Source of the DNA: Panagrolaimus kolymaensis
Taxonomy: Eukaryota > Nematoda > Chromadorea > Rhabditida > Panagrolaimidae
Direction of reading: 5' to 3'
Assembly: GCA_028622995.1 (NCBI GenBank)
Contig: JAJQJQ010000065.1
Coordinates: forward strand, 868,001-932,000
Length of the DNA stretch: 64,000 bases
Positions 45,401 to 57,680 of the stretch are shown piece after piece (positions within the stretch are counted from its first letter, which is position 1; every line of letters starts with the position of its first letter). A program made the translations under genes and the position numbers. The notes beneath the pieces were generated by a model, which was not told the origin of the DNA, ran no database searches, and saw nothing but the letters and a program-made list of their open reading frames with translations.

Positions 45401-48400
45401 ATATCAACAAGAACGAAATCGAATTGCATCCAGCGATTATCTTAGTGATGAAGAAGACGATGGTGATTTCTCTCATCTTAAATCTTTGGTTCAAGAGAAT
45501 AACAAACGAGCTCAAACTGCTGAACCATCAAATTATTATTCAAATGGTAATAATACCGGAACTAAAAGCATTCTAAAACGTGGACCAAATCAAAATCAAA
45601 GACAATCACAAAATGGAACACCAACAAGTTATGCGGATTCCACGATTGATGATAAAAATGATAAAAAGGATATTTATGCTTCACCAGTTCCTTCTCATCG
45701 AAGATTTATTGGAAGACAACCATCTTTTGGAGAAGTAAGTTTTAAAAAAAGTCGAAAGGCTCAGAAAAAAAAAACCGCTCCAGTGATAGTAAGAAAAATT
45801 TCAAATTTGCAAAATATTTGTTACTATCTTCTTGAAAATTTCAATTTTGCGAAATATTTGTTACTATCTCATTGGAGCGGTTATTTGGAGTTTTGCTTTA
45901 AAATGGTTTGATTAATAAAAACCTGTCAATGATAAATAAGCTTTAGAAACTACCGAAAAAAGCTGCGAGTTTCAAAACTTTACTTATTCTTCATTTTTTT
46001 AAGGCGATTAAAGTTTCGATAAATTACTCAAATATATTGGGTTAGCAAACATCTATCTAGTTTTTTGGTGAATCATAAAAAAAAGTTTTATTATTTTGAT
46101 TGTTTTTTTTTCGATTCTTTCATTCTTTTTTTCCAAATTAAACTAACACGAAATACTGCTCTTTTTTTTTTGCAGTAATAAAGTTGAAAAAAGAGACGAC
46201 ATTGAAGAGGATAAAAAAAACCAGCCTTCTTTGGTCAATTTGTACCACCCATTTTTTTATTTTAAAGAGAGTGCATTATAATCGATGGTTAAAGTTTGAT
46301 GATTGATAGCCATAAAAAAGAGTGGAGTCAATAACTACTTTTTGAAAATTGAGAAATTGATTCATTTTAAGAGCTTCAAAATTGATTAGGTTTTTTTTTC
46401 AGGTTTTTGTCATTAAAAGTTGTAAAAGATTTCTTTTTCATTTTTAAGAATGAATCATATTCGATGATGGAATTTAAAAAATTCGTTTTTTTCACTACTT
46501 CTTTTTTAATACGAATGTGAATTAAAAAATTGCAGTTAACTTATTTTCAATGAACCTTCTTGGTTTTTTTATCAAAATTTTTGATTGGTTTTTTTCTTGT
46601 TGCCATAATAATATATTGATAATCTTCCATCTAAGTTTAAGCCTCCTCCTTTCCACAATTTTTTTAGAATGTAAACATCAGCTTTGTTCTATAAAATTGA
46701 CCCATGAAAATAAAAATTCCCAAGAGCCTATTTTTGACCATTGTTTTTTTACATATGCTTTTTTTCAAAAGTTTTTATAAGTGTAAAAGAGGAGTCAACG
46801 CGTGAATTTAAGAAAATCAATGAATCTTCTTGTGTCAGTCAAATCGTTTATCTTTCTTGAATTTATTTTTCGCTTTTTATTGACTTTCACCAAAAAGTTT
46901 GTCTAAAATAAAAAAACCGCTTCGTCTTGGTAGTAACAAGAATATTTTAAGGCCCAAGTTTTTATTACTATCGGTAATCATTAACTTGAGCTTATTTTTT
47001 TGTCATAAAGCGATGAAATTTTATAAATTATTTTTTTTTAATCTGAAAAAAAGCTTTATTATGAAAAATAGTTTAATTTCACCATTCGTCAAAAAATATT
47101 TTTCTTCTTTATTTTTGTTTGTTTTCTTGTTTGTTTCCGGACGCGCTCTTTTTTTCTTAAGAAATGCATGAGAAAAAAAAAAGCTCCAAAAAAAAATAAA
47201 TATGGGAATGTGTAGATTGTTTGCAACAATGCCCAACCAAAACAAGCAAGCAATCCATGCATCTTTTTTTGGTTGCCTCTTTTTTCACTTTTAAAAGCAG
47301 ACATAAAACAACTTTAAACAGCTGAGCGCCTTCGGTTGGGATTCCTTCTTCGTTTTTTTTCTTGACTTTGGTGAAATTTTAAAAGGATTTGTTTTTACAA
47401 GAAAAAATAGATAGAGTAAAGTTGCACTTTCTAAAGCGACGACTTTATGCGTTTGGAAAAGTTTTTATAATATTCTACTTCGAAAACTTTACTATTGTAA
47501 GCTTTATAAATTTTTAATTACTCCAAAGTTATTTACTTTTTAAAGTTTGAGAAAATCAGCTAGCTGCCCATCTTTTGATTTTTAAGTAACGCGTTTCTTT
47601 TATTTTTTCCGCTTCATTAATTTTCTGCCACAAATTGTTAAACTTTAGTTGTCTTTCGATTTCTCCTATTTCTTACGTTTTTAATGTTAAACTTTGAAGT
47701 GAAAGTTTAAATTTCCTTTATCAGTGAAATTTTTTCTTATAAATCTTTAAAAAATTTGGAGGTTTATTACCATCCTAATCCAGTTTTTAAGCTGATAATT
47801 TTATATATTGTTAACAAAAAGTTAGGGATATTTAATCGTTAATGAAGTAAAAATAATTTTAAAAGCATTGCACTTTTTTAAGTTTTAAATTAAAGTCCAT
47901 TTTCCCTTCTCCCAATAATTCAAAGAATCTTCTTTATATATTTTTTTTTCTTCAAAAAAGATTTAACTCAATTTTCGAGCAATTCAAAAAGCTGGACTTT
48001 ATTTTATTTTTATTTTTTGAATTAAATTTGGAAAATTTCGTTGGAAAAGACTTTAGGATTTATTCCAAACTTTACTATATTATTTTTTTCAGGATTCATT
48101 ACCTCGTAGTGGTGGTGGAACATCTCCATACGCTTCAATAGAATCTCCGCGCGTCGGCGGTGGTAGTGGTTCGTCGTCGACGCCGCTTCCATTTATTTCT
48201 GGTTCAAATAATCGCTCAGAAACTCCAGCCTTCCCTGTTAACAACCGAGAAACTCCAATACCCTATCATCCTTTGCTTTATCAAGGTGCTGCTGCTGCCG
48301 CTGCATCGGGTGCTGAAAATTCACAACAGCAAACACCTGGCTTTAATTCGCTAGTTCATAGGTTTGTTCTGCTTTTTAAAGTATATGGAATTAATCGCGT

Positions 48401-51400
48401 ACAAATTCTTAAGATCAAATTCTCCTCGTTCCATGTATTACGGTCAAAGTAGACGATCATCAATGACTTCAGTTGGTTGGTTAATCTTTTTATTTTGTGC
48501 TATAAGATTTTTAAGGTAGTTAAGTGTTAATCCAACAAAGTGTTTAGCCATAATTAATAAAAATTACTTCTGTGCTTTAGAGCAAAGATATCCTCTTGTT
48601 AACACATTTTTTCTTCACAATGTCTTTTTGCAAGTTTATGCATTTTTTGGCGCTTTCCTTTGACAGAAAAGAAAAGCCTCTCTACAACTTCCTATAGCAA
48701 GCATTTTTTTTTTAAACACAACATAAAAAATTTGCGTGCTCTTTAGCCATGAATATCTGATTATCTTCACTTCACATTTATTGTTGCATCCTTCTTTTTT
48801 ACAAGCTGTTTTCACATTAAAGTGTTATTGTGTGTGCTTTTTTGACTTGAAGTCATTTAAAGCTCTTATTTTTAAAATCCCATTAAATCTGATTTTTTTC
48901 GTGGCAAACCAGCTGCTGGTGTATAATTAAAAAAAACTTTAAAAACATTTTGATTTGAACTTTTTAATAGACTTTGGTTTTTACTTTGTTATTCACCAAT
49001 CGAATTTTTTTAGACATTATAAGTTTGAACTTCAAAAAAATTGTTTGTGCCAAAATGCTTTTTGTTTACATAATTCCTTCCTTAATATGCTTCAACTTGC
49101 ATCAACTTTTTCTTCTTTCTTTATTCTGGTTCATTTCTTTTCCATAATTTTAATATTTTTTTTATCACCTCTCAATTGGCAGCTCGCCAAATTACTTTAA
49201 ACATTCAACAAAATTTAAAGGTCAAATTGTTGTTGTCACTTTTTCTCTCTCAATTTTCTCTATTTCCAATAAGCTTTCAAAAAAAAAAATCGATTTTTAC
49301 CGTTTTTCATTTGTTTGTTCCAAAGAAAATGAAAGAACAAATGTTTTTGGAAGCAGCCAACAATTTTTGAAGAAAATGGATCTTCCTTCTTTTACGTTTT
49401 TCCAAAAGATTTTTATTGAAGGCGTTGGAAAAGAATTTGATGGACGATCAAAAGCCGAGAACGATAAAAGCCAAAGAGAGGGGGAAAAAAGGAGGATGGA
49501 TGGCATCGATATCGCGGTGGATAACCTTAAACTATCTGCATTAACTAAAGGTCGTCGTCGACATAAAAAGGGTGGCAATGAAAGAAATGCCAACTGTGCT
49601 GCCACCAGCCAGTGGCAATGGAACATAAAACTTCTTTTTTGCAAAGAAAATATCCTCATCCGTTCAAAGACAAAAACATAAAAGATTTTAAAAAGATGCC
49701 CGACGAATATTATTTGAATGTTATTGAATTTCGGCTACTTTTTTTCCTTTTTAAACATCATTATGTATCCTTGTTTATTTATCTCTTTTTATGTTTCACT
49801 GACAAATTTTAATGGGACAAAAAAACCATAGCTATGAAATAGGTCTCAAGTTTTGCTTTTATGTTAAAACATTGTCAAAATTAAAATTTCTCTAATTAAC
49901 ATTTTTTTAAGAAGGCTTAATATGCATTATTTAAAACCATGAGAACATTTTGAAGCTTTTGACAAATAAAAAATAAAATAAATCGATGCTTTTATGAAAA
50001 GCATAAAAATATATTCTTTTTTTTCTCTCAAATTCTTCTCTTTTTTGATTCAAACAATAAAAACGTTAAAAAAGCATGTAAACCAACCCTTCCACCATCT
50101 CGTTGTCGCATTTTTTTGTATAATAATAATATTTTCCTTATAAAAACATTTTTGCTTTTCTCTTTCTTTCAATTTTTAAAGAAGACATCCATCTCCTCTT
50201 TTGTCAAAAGCGACGGATCGTTTACTTCGGTAAATAAGCAACAAAACAACCCATCGTCGTCTTTACATTTTATTGTTCTTTTTTCGGTCATCGCTTGTTA
50301 ACAAAAAAGTTTATAGCAACTTACTTGTATTTTAAAATAAAATTTTGAATAACATTGATTTACTTTGATCTTAATTTTAGTTTATTTTTGGAGTCTTGAT
50401 TAATTTGAAAAAGCAAAATCCGTATTTTTTGACAAATTGATTTATCATTTTTTCTTCTCAATTCCTCCAACAGGTGTTGCAAGCGTTCCACGCAATTTTT
50501 TGTTCGCGAAAATAAGAACTATCATAGTTAAAAAAAAATTGCTCACCTTTTTATCCCAGATGGTTGCCAAATGTTGCTGCCATTGTTGATTTAAAAATTT
50601 ATTAAAAAATTTTTAACATATTTAGTTTTTTCGAAGTATTTTTCACAAGGTTTACTTGTATTGTTAGCGATCCTTAAATTTTATAATTTTTCATTCAAAA
50701 ACTTTTTTATAGCGGCTGTTTTGTGAACAGTTGTTCCAAGTCCAATGCTGGCATCTACTTTTCCAAAGGTTGCGACCTTAAATTAAAAACCTTATTGTTT
50801 TTCATTCATTTTTTCGTTATTTAAGCTTAAAACCCTCGTTTCCAACATCATTGTTCTATTTAAAAAAACTTGTTCATTCAATTTTTTATTTATTTGTCTT
50901 CTTCCGTCGGTTTGATTGACTTCAAAAAAAAAGAAAAACTTGAGTACTTTTTCCTGCGCGTTTTTTTGTGTGTCTTCGTTGCCGCTGCTATATTTTTTTT
51001 CAAAGCTTAAAACTTGAAGCATTTATTTTTTTAAGTTTCCATTGATTGATTTTCCTCTTCTCATGTAACTCCACCCATATTGACGTACCTTTCTTTTTAT
51101 TTTTTCATTTACAATGGATTCCACAAATGAACAACCATCAACTTCAACCTCAACGACGCCTGCTTCGGCGAGTCGAACAATTCCAATTAAACTTACCTCA
51201 ACTCCATCAAAAATCCCAGAAGTTCATATTAAAGAAATCCCAGAAACGGATGAAATTAGTGAAATCTCAGAAGTTAGTCAAAGTATTTGTCATGTTATTA
51301 AAATTCGAAAATTAAATCGCCCAACTTCAATGTATAATAATCCTGATTCCAAAGATAAAAAGGATAACAAAGTTGAGACAAAAGTGGGTGAAATTGATTC

Positions 51401-54400
51401 TCAAGTTCAAGCAGCATCAAAAAATTCAAATGATATGATTCCATTAGAAGCTGAAGATCAAGCCAAAACTCCTGTACCACCTAAAGATTCTTCACCCGAA
51501 GCTATAAACATTCAAGCCCAAGTTGATGAAGAATCTCCTCAATCGCTTTCAGAAATTCCAATGTCGTTGCAAAAGAATGAATCAAAAGAAGCAACTGATC
51601 ATATTATTCCTGAACCTAATATGGTTGCCATCAAAGCACAGGGAATCATCACTGCTTGTGAAGGCCCTGATGGAACAACGAGTGAAGAAGTAACGTCGAT
51701 ACATCGAAATATAGGTTTTGTCAAAGAATCAGCGCCTCCACCTCCCCAGGGAACCGGCCCACAAAAATCATGGATTAATCAAAACCGTGAGTCACTTAAC
51801 TCTGGAAGTTCACAATTTGATGTCTCTGAAATTCCTTTGGATATTGTTGATATTCGAGAATCAAATTTCAATTACGATGCGTTTGAATCAGTTAATGATC
51901 CCCGTGGTGTAGCGAAATCCGATGAAGTTAACATCGCCATTGAAAATGCTTCCAAAGAACAAGAAGATGGAGCATCAAAGCCGCCAAAGAGTCCAAAGTC
52001 AAAAGTTTCTATTCAAGTTGAATCAAATACTGCAACAGCATCAGAAACAGTGGTGGTTGCAGATGATGGGCAAAAAGTGGAACCAGTGGTGGCATTTGTG
52101 AATACAGAAATAGAGCCACAAACTGCAGCAACTTCATTGGAAGCCAAAGTGCATGAAGAAATAGTTGAATCAAGCAATGATGTAATTGAACCCGAACGAA
52201 TTCATATAACACAATTTGAAGTGGCAGAAGCTGTGACAACTAAGCAGTCAAATGAAAATCCTATTATTCAAGGAATTAAAGAAGAAAAAGCTTCTATTTC
52301 ACAAGAATCAAATGAAAATATTCATGTTACTCAATTTAAAGTTACGACTAATCAACAGCCACCTTTTCACTCTTCAGAATCAAAAAATAATGAAGAAACA
52401 ACTGTTACGAAAAAATTAAAAGATAATGCGGATGTGGAAGAAAAAGTTGAAAATCTTGCGACCGATGAGTCAAAAGTGAAGCAAGAAAATGCTAAAGTTG
52501 AAAGTGAAGAAGCTACAAAAGAAATAAAACCGGAAGAAAAAGTGGAAAAAAAAAGCACCACTGAACTTCAAAGTGATCAAATTGAGATGCCAAATTCTTC
52601 AAAAGAAGAACATAAAGCAGATTTGATTCCACGTGAAAGCCTCGACGATAAAATTCACGTTCCAAAAGATCGACCCAGATCTGCAGCATCATTAGAACGC
52701 GAATTAAAACAAGTGGAAACTGAATTACCCGAAGATGCTTTAAAAGAAGAACACAAAGCTGATTTAATTCCTCATGAAGATCTTGAAGATAAAATTCATG
52801 TTCCAAAAGATCGTCCAAAATCAGCGGCTTCCTTAGAACGTGAGCATAAACAGGAGCTCAAAGAAACTGTAACACCGCAAGAACAGTTATTACCAAATTC
52901 GCAAATCACAAATAAAGATTCCCCAAATTATAATCCCCTTGATGATCCTGATCATCCTGAATATCGACCAATAATTCATCAAAGTTCATTTGAAATTCCA
53001 ATTATTTTTGAAAAGAAATCCACCGGTGAAGGTGATGTGAGAACAGCATTCAATATGGATGAATTACATTGGGAGAATGAAATTTCGGAAGCTAGCAAAA
53101 GTGAAGCGATTAAAAAAGCAACTGAAAATTTATTATTCGAATCCGCTCATTCTGAAACAAAGTCAGAAAAAATCGAAGAAAAATCAAGTAATGCTGAATC
53201 AAAATCACAAATTGTTGAGGAAATAAAACATGTACCACCAAAAGATGAGGCAATAGCAGAAAACGAAAAGCCCCATGCTGAACCTTGGCAAGCTCTTGAA
53301 GATGTTCAAGCAATTGAAGAACTTGAACCCCATGTGCTTGAAAAAATCCCAAAATTTCCAGAAGGCAAACAAACCACGGAAGAAAAATATCAAGAATCAA
53401 AGATTGAAAAAATGCATGAATTTGTTCAAGGAAGAACTCCACCACCAACGGAGCCACCCAAACATGAAGCAGATGTGAATATTCATTATCCCATGGATCT
53501 AGAAGTAGCTCATCATGAAGCTCCTCATACTAAATCATCTCCGACAACAAAAAAAGCCAAAGAAGATTCAGTGATAATGAGAGAAACAAAATCTGAATCA
53601 TCACCCGATAATGACGAAGAAACATATTTTTCCGTTGCAACTCATAATCTAAGTTCCACCACTAAAGAGCCAAATAAAGAAGAAATAAAAGTTGCTAAAG
53701 AAGCGGCAGAAGTTCAAAAAGAAACAGAAAAAATGATTTCTGATGATGAAAGTTTAGCAACTTCATTTTATTCTGTATCTGAAAAATTATCTTCCGATAA
53801 TACTAGCAGAGGTGAATATGATAAAGAAAAAACCCCAGAAGCGAAGAAGAAAGATGAAGATGCAAAATTAAAATCTCTAACAATGTCGCAATATGAAAAT
53901 CAAAAAGAAGCTGTAATAACTGATAAAACATCCCATCGGCGACAAATTCCTGTAATAATTGAGACTATGCCTGAACTTGATGGCGATGACATTGAAGTAA
54001 CGATAGAAGAAACCACACAAGAAGATGAAGAAGATAAGCCTCAAGTTACTTTAAGAAAAGATAAACAAAGGCAAATATCTTTGGATGATCATTCAAAGCC
54101 CATAGTTGCAGTGGCACCAACTTCAAGGCCATCTGAAATTGAAAGGCAGATGGATGAACGTCGAGAGAAAAAGAAGGAAGAAAATCAGGTGATTATTGGA
54201 GTTACACGCCCAACAAGTGTAATTCGGACGGATGAAGATGCTGATTCTGAAGCACCTTTAATTCGAGTAAAAAGGAAGGAACTCGAAGAACTTGAAGATA
54301 TTCTTGGAGAAGAATTCAAAGTTCAAAAACATGAGCATAAGTTTGATGAACAACTTATTCCCGAAGGATCATCATCAAAATCTCCCAAAAGTCTTGAAAG

Positions 54401-56023
54401 AAAACCTTCAACCCCTTTTTATGACGTATCCACAAATGATGAAGTCCCAATAAAATATCGAAATCGTGAAGCCAAGCTTATTCAAAGATTATCAGAGCAA
54501 TCACCGACACAAACCGATGAAAAATTAAAATTAAATGGAGTTCAAAATGAATCAATTTTTAATAAACGGAGAATCAACGAAAACGAACAACTATCGCCAA
54601 AACAAAATGGAGTCAATGAAACGACATCAAAGAAAATATTAATGACGGAATCAATAATTCGGGATTTGAGAGAAGTCAATCATGAATTAACTCACTCACC
54701 CAAAAGTCCATCGCCGAATCGAAATGACGAATGCTTTAGCCCTCGAACGCTTGCTCGTTTCCATAATCCATCAGTTGTTTTTGATAAAAGTAACGAGGAT
54801 AAAATTGGTAAGATTCTGAAAATAAACTTTGTTGGATTAACATAAGCGCTACCAAAAGATAAAATTATATGGGCCAAAATAATACAATACTTATTTATTT
54901 TTTTTATTTTTTAGAAGGTGGAGAGGTTATTCATCATCATCCTGTTTTTGTAAAGGATACATCCAAATATTGGTATAAACCAACGATTTCAAGAGAAGAC
55001 GGTAAACATAATTTTTATTACAAACTTTTTTATTTGTTTATACAATTCATTTTTAGCAATAAATATGCTTCGTGATAAATCACCAGGAACTTTTGTTGTT
55101 CGAGACTCGAATAGTTTTCCCGGAGCCTTTGGTCTTGCTCTTAAAGTTGCTAAACCTCCAGAGGGTGTTGCAACTGGGGATGGTACTGAACTCGTTAGAC
55201 ATTTCCTTATTGAACCTTCATCAAAAGGTGTCAAATTGAAAGGATGTAATAATGAACCCGTTTTTGGAACTTTGGCTGCATTAGTATATCAACATTCAAT
55301 AACGCCTATGGCATTGCCATGTCGATTATTGCTTCCTGAATATGATCCCGCTTCCACACCTGAACATTTGAATGCCGCACAAGCTTTATTGGAACAAGGA
55401 GCAGGTTAGTATGACATAATGGCAAAATGATAAACATCCATTTAAAAAAAGCGACAAAGAAAACGACGATTAACACTCTTTTTTTATTTCAGCTTGCAAT
55501 GTTACATACGTTTATTCATTCGACACTGAATCTCTCACTGGTCCCGAAGCTGTTCGTCGAGCAGTTCATGAAGCCATGGAACAATATGCTCGTGGAATGG
55601 TTCGAGCTGTAAACGTACATTTTAAAGTTTCATCTCAAGGTATTACCCTTACCGACAATACAAGAACCCTATTCTTCCGTCGTCATTATCCAACTAATTC
55701 TGTCATTTATGCTGGAATTGATCCCGAAGACAGAAAGTAAGTCCCATTTAAAACATTATTTCAGTAATAATTATATTTTTATTGTTTCTAGATGGGATAA
55801 TAATAGCGTAATACAACTTCCACCAACATATGTTCGACAAGCGAGAGTATTTGGTTTTGTTGCAAGAAAAATTTCAACTAAAGCTGATAATGCTTGTCAT
55901 GTTTTTGCTGAATTAGATCCAGAGCAACCTGCAACAGCGGTGGTCAATTTTATTACCAAAGTTATGATGGGACAACAACAACAGCAGCAAAATCAACGAG
56001 GTCGAACTCTTCCACACATCTAG
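36421..56023 (+). CDS. tns-1: Tensin (PTEN-like phosphatase, C2, SH2 and PTB domains)
   Basis: Exons: 36421-36453, 36535-36573, 38964-39102, 39152-39491, 39548-39663, 39715-39838, 40249-40451, 40505-40684, 43443-43775, 43829-43982, 44037-44477, 44585-45734, 48093-48361, 48414-48475, then 54915-55001, 55057-55404, 55493-55736 and 55792-56023. Joined this way the frame is open for 1497 residues. Order: phosphatase domain ([20 protein letters not shown]; loop IHCKGWRSR, Cys161/Arg167; [11 protein letters not shown]), PTEN-type C2 domain (~222-385), a long Pro/Ser-rich disordered linker with [11 protein letters not shown]3-type sites, SH2 ([19 protein letters not shown]) and PTB ([13 protein letters not shown] to KVMMGQ). 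Tensins link integrin tails to actin and signalling. The start is the first ATG seen; an upstream exon cannot be excluded. The 51114-54807 exon is described separately because it joins the SH2 exons in phase but has no visible acceptor. Confidence 0.95.
36574..38963 (+). other. Tensin intron 2 (2.4 kb)
   Basis: A large intron by the standard of this window, where most are ~50 bases. It contains repeat copy A near its 5' end. The rest is AT-rich with no supported gene on either strand. Confidence 0.6.
36598..36727. repeat. Intronic inverted-repeat element, copy A
   Basis: AAAACCGCTCCA at the left (about 36601-36612) and TTGGAGCGGTTTT at the right (about 36712-36724), ~105 bases apart, start about 25 bases into tensin intron 2. 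Inside the ends, GATAGTAAGAAAAAT and GAGAGTAAGAAAAAT are also related to each other. No coding capacity. Confidence 0.8.
41079..41200. repeat. Intronic inverted-repeat element, copy B
   Basis: Left end TAACCGCTCCAATGAGAGTAA; right end TTACTGTCTCCTTTGAGCGG followed by T's. The ends pair with one or two mismatches. Length about 120 bases, in tensin intron 8. Confidence 0.78.
42665..42679. repeat. (GA)n microsatellite
   Basis: A run of GA dinucleotides (AGAGAGAGAGAGAG) inside tensin intron 8. Simple repeat only. Confidence 0.7.
45771..45884. repeat. Intronic inverted-repeat element, copy C
   Basis: The best-preserved copy: AAAACCGCTCCAGTGATAGTAA at the left and TTACTATCTCATTGGAGCGG at the right. 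The interior holds two GTTACTATC units and two AAATTTCAA-type units, so it is itself partly duplicated. It lies about 36 bases inside tensin intron 12. Confidence 0.85.
46909..47011. repeat. Intronic inverted-repeat element, degraded copy D
   Basis: AAAAAACCGCTTCG and GGTAGTAACAAG at the left resemble the family ends. ATTACTATCGG and CTTGAGC at the right resemble the other end, but pairing is incomplete. This is probably an older copy in the same intron as copy C. Confidence 0.5.
48476..51113 (+). other. Tensin intron 14 / putative internal promoter region
   Basis: 2.6 kb without a supported exon. The 3' end has no AG between the in-frame stop at 51081 and the ATG at 51114, so the 3.7 kb exon that follows is not obviously spliced to exon 14. 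The stretch is therefore a candidate for an internal promoter. An open frame of 104 codons near 49367-49681 is not supported by splice or family signals. Confidence 0.45.
51114..54807 (+). CDS. tns-1: 3.7 kb tensin exon with own start (short isoform with SH2-PTB)
   Basis: One open exon of 1231 codons begins with ATG at 51114 ([14 protein letters not shown]) and ends at a GTAAG donor at 54807. It joins the SH2 exon at 54915 in phase, giving a 1534-residue protein with SH2-PTB at its end. The segment is strongly acidic (E/K/S-rich), has no folded domain, and contains duplicated units. IHxTQFxV occurs twice (52.2-52.3 kb). A 47-residue unit, [20 protein letters not shown], followed by [13 protein letters not shown], occurs twice about 141 bases apart (52.60 and 52.74 kb). 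Composition is like the neurofilament/MAP-type extended linkers. Because no acceptor is seen before the ATG, I take it as the first coding exon of a shorter isoform from an internal promoter. An internal acceptor for a giant isoform cannot be ruled out. Confidence 0.75.
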
Positions 56024-57680
56024 TCAGTCAAAAACTATCTTCCTCAAATCCAAGAAAAAAAAAGTTCCCAAAAATGTTCAAAATATTATTTTTTGCTTTT
56101 TTTTATTTTGCTCAAAATTATCTTTCATTTATTATTTCTTCCAAAAGTGCCTATTCTTTTTTTGAATTTGTTAATTTATGTTTAAAAAGTAACCCTTTAA
56201 ATCAAAGAAATATTTTTTTTTACTAACTGAAGAACCATTTTTTGTTTACAGAAATTATTTGTTGTTGGTGCTTTTAAATTTTTTTTAATTACCGTAACTG
56301 CCTTAAATCTTTTTATAATTATTTTTTCTTAAAAAACTATTTGTGCAAAAACTTTGAAATGTGCATTTTATACCTAAAATTTTTTACTCATCATATTTAC
56401 TATGTTATGTTTTTATATAAAAAGAAAAGATACGATAAATATGGATATTTTTTTAAAATCAAAGTTTTTCAAAAATTTCTTATTAACAAATAAAGTTGAA
56501 ATTTTTATATACAGCGAAAAATAGTTTGATAAAGCACAGTTGAAAATGGCAAAATGAAAGACCTTTTTTAAATAACAAGCTTTTGCCTTTTTTGAAATGT
56601 TTGCTTGTTGTAGTGGTTAGTGTTTTTGTGTTGCATCTATTGAATATAAGTTTGAGGAAATATGGCAAATGATTATCAGATAGGGCGGTGTCTCACCTTT
56701 TACTGATGAAAAAACAAATCTTGTACTACCTTAAAATGGAAATTGCTGATGCCACAATCTTTTATTGTTTTTTTAAAGAAGAATTTTATCCATACTTTTA
56801 TAATTTTCAAAAAGTTCAAACTTGTGACAATGAATGACCGGAAAAGACGCGACTCATAAAATTGTTCCTGATCATTTTCAATTATTTTGTCGAAAAGAAA
56901 ATGCTTCTTATCTTTTAACCACACGTGCACAATTCCACCTACACCTGAACAAATAATTTTCAATCTTTTTTATTGTTTAATTATAAGGCTTGTTTAACTA
57001 ACCAAATTTTTTTGAACCAAAAATAACAAAAATTTTCATGAGAGTTTTAAAATATTTGTAAATTTATGCATGGGAAACTTATGTTGCGACTTCTTTTAAT
57101 TAACTAAAGTTTCAATTTCATCTTGTTTAACATAGTTAACAAAAAATAATAAATTTCTTAAAAGCAGTTATTAATTTTTTTTAAACGATGGAAAGCTTTG
57201 ATAATTTTTTTATAATAAAATGAATTGTGTTTTGTCTTTTTTTGTTCCTCGTTTCAGCCCAAAATCAAAAATAATCTAAACACGTGGGCGCTCTATTAAT
57301 TTTTTTTGTAACTAAAAAGAATAATATCATGGCTGTACAAATAATTTTATTGTATTTTTTTTAACAGCCAAAATGAGACTTCCTAATAAGTGCACTTTTT
57401 TTATTTGAACTGTTTTCCCGGCTTTTGGATTCCCTTGCTTTTTGTGTGTTTCCTCGTTTTTTAGGTTCGACTATGTAATGTGGGTAACATACTTCGAAGT
57501 TATTTTGTGTAGTATACTTTTTTTTATCCCAAAATATTAAACTTATCGTTATTATTTTTACTCATTTTTAACGAACAATAAATAATTTTGGTTGTCGAGT
57601 TATTTTTTTGTCTTTGAGTGCATTAATTAAATCAAAAAATGAATTCTCAAAAATTTTCAATCATTTTTTCAAATTTTCAG
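56024..57680. other. Intergenic region
   Basis: 1.66 kb between tensin and the DUF229 gene, AT-rich, with no supported gene. AATTTTCAG ends at 57680 directly before the next ATG. Confidence 0.5.

Larger units (their letters stand above)
45735..48092 (+). other. Tensin intron 12 (2.4 kb)
   Basis: It carries repeat copies C and D. If the donor is skipped, the frame stays open from exon 12 through copy C to a stop at 45911, adding about 59 residues. The remainder is AT-rich and without a supported gene. Confidence 0.55.

Noticed and set aside
49367..49681. 104-codon open frame on the plus strand in tensin intron 14
   Set aside because: No family, no splice signals joining it to tensin exons, and composition like the surrounding intron.
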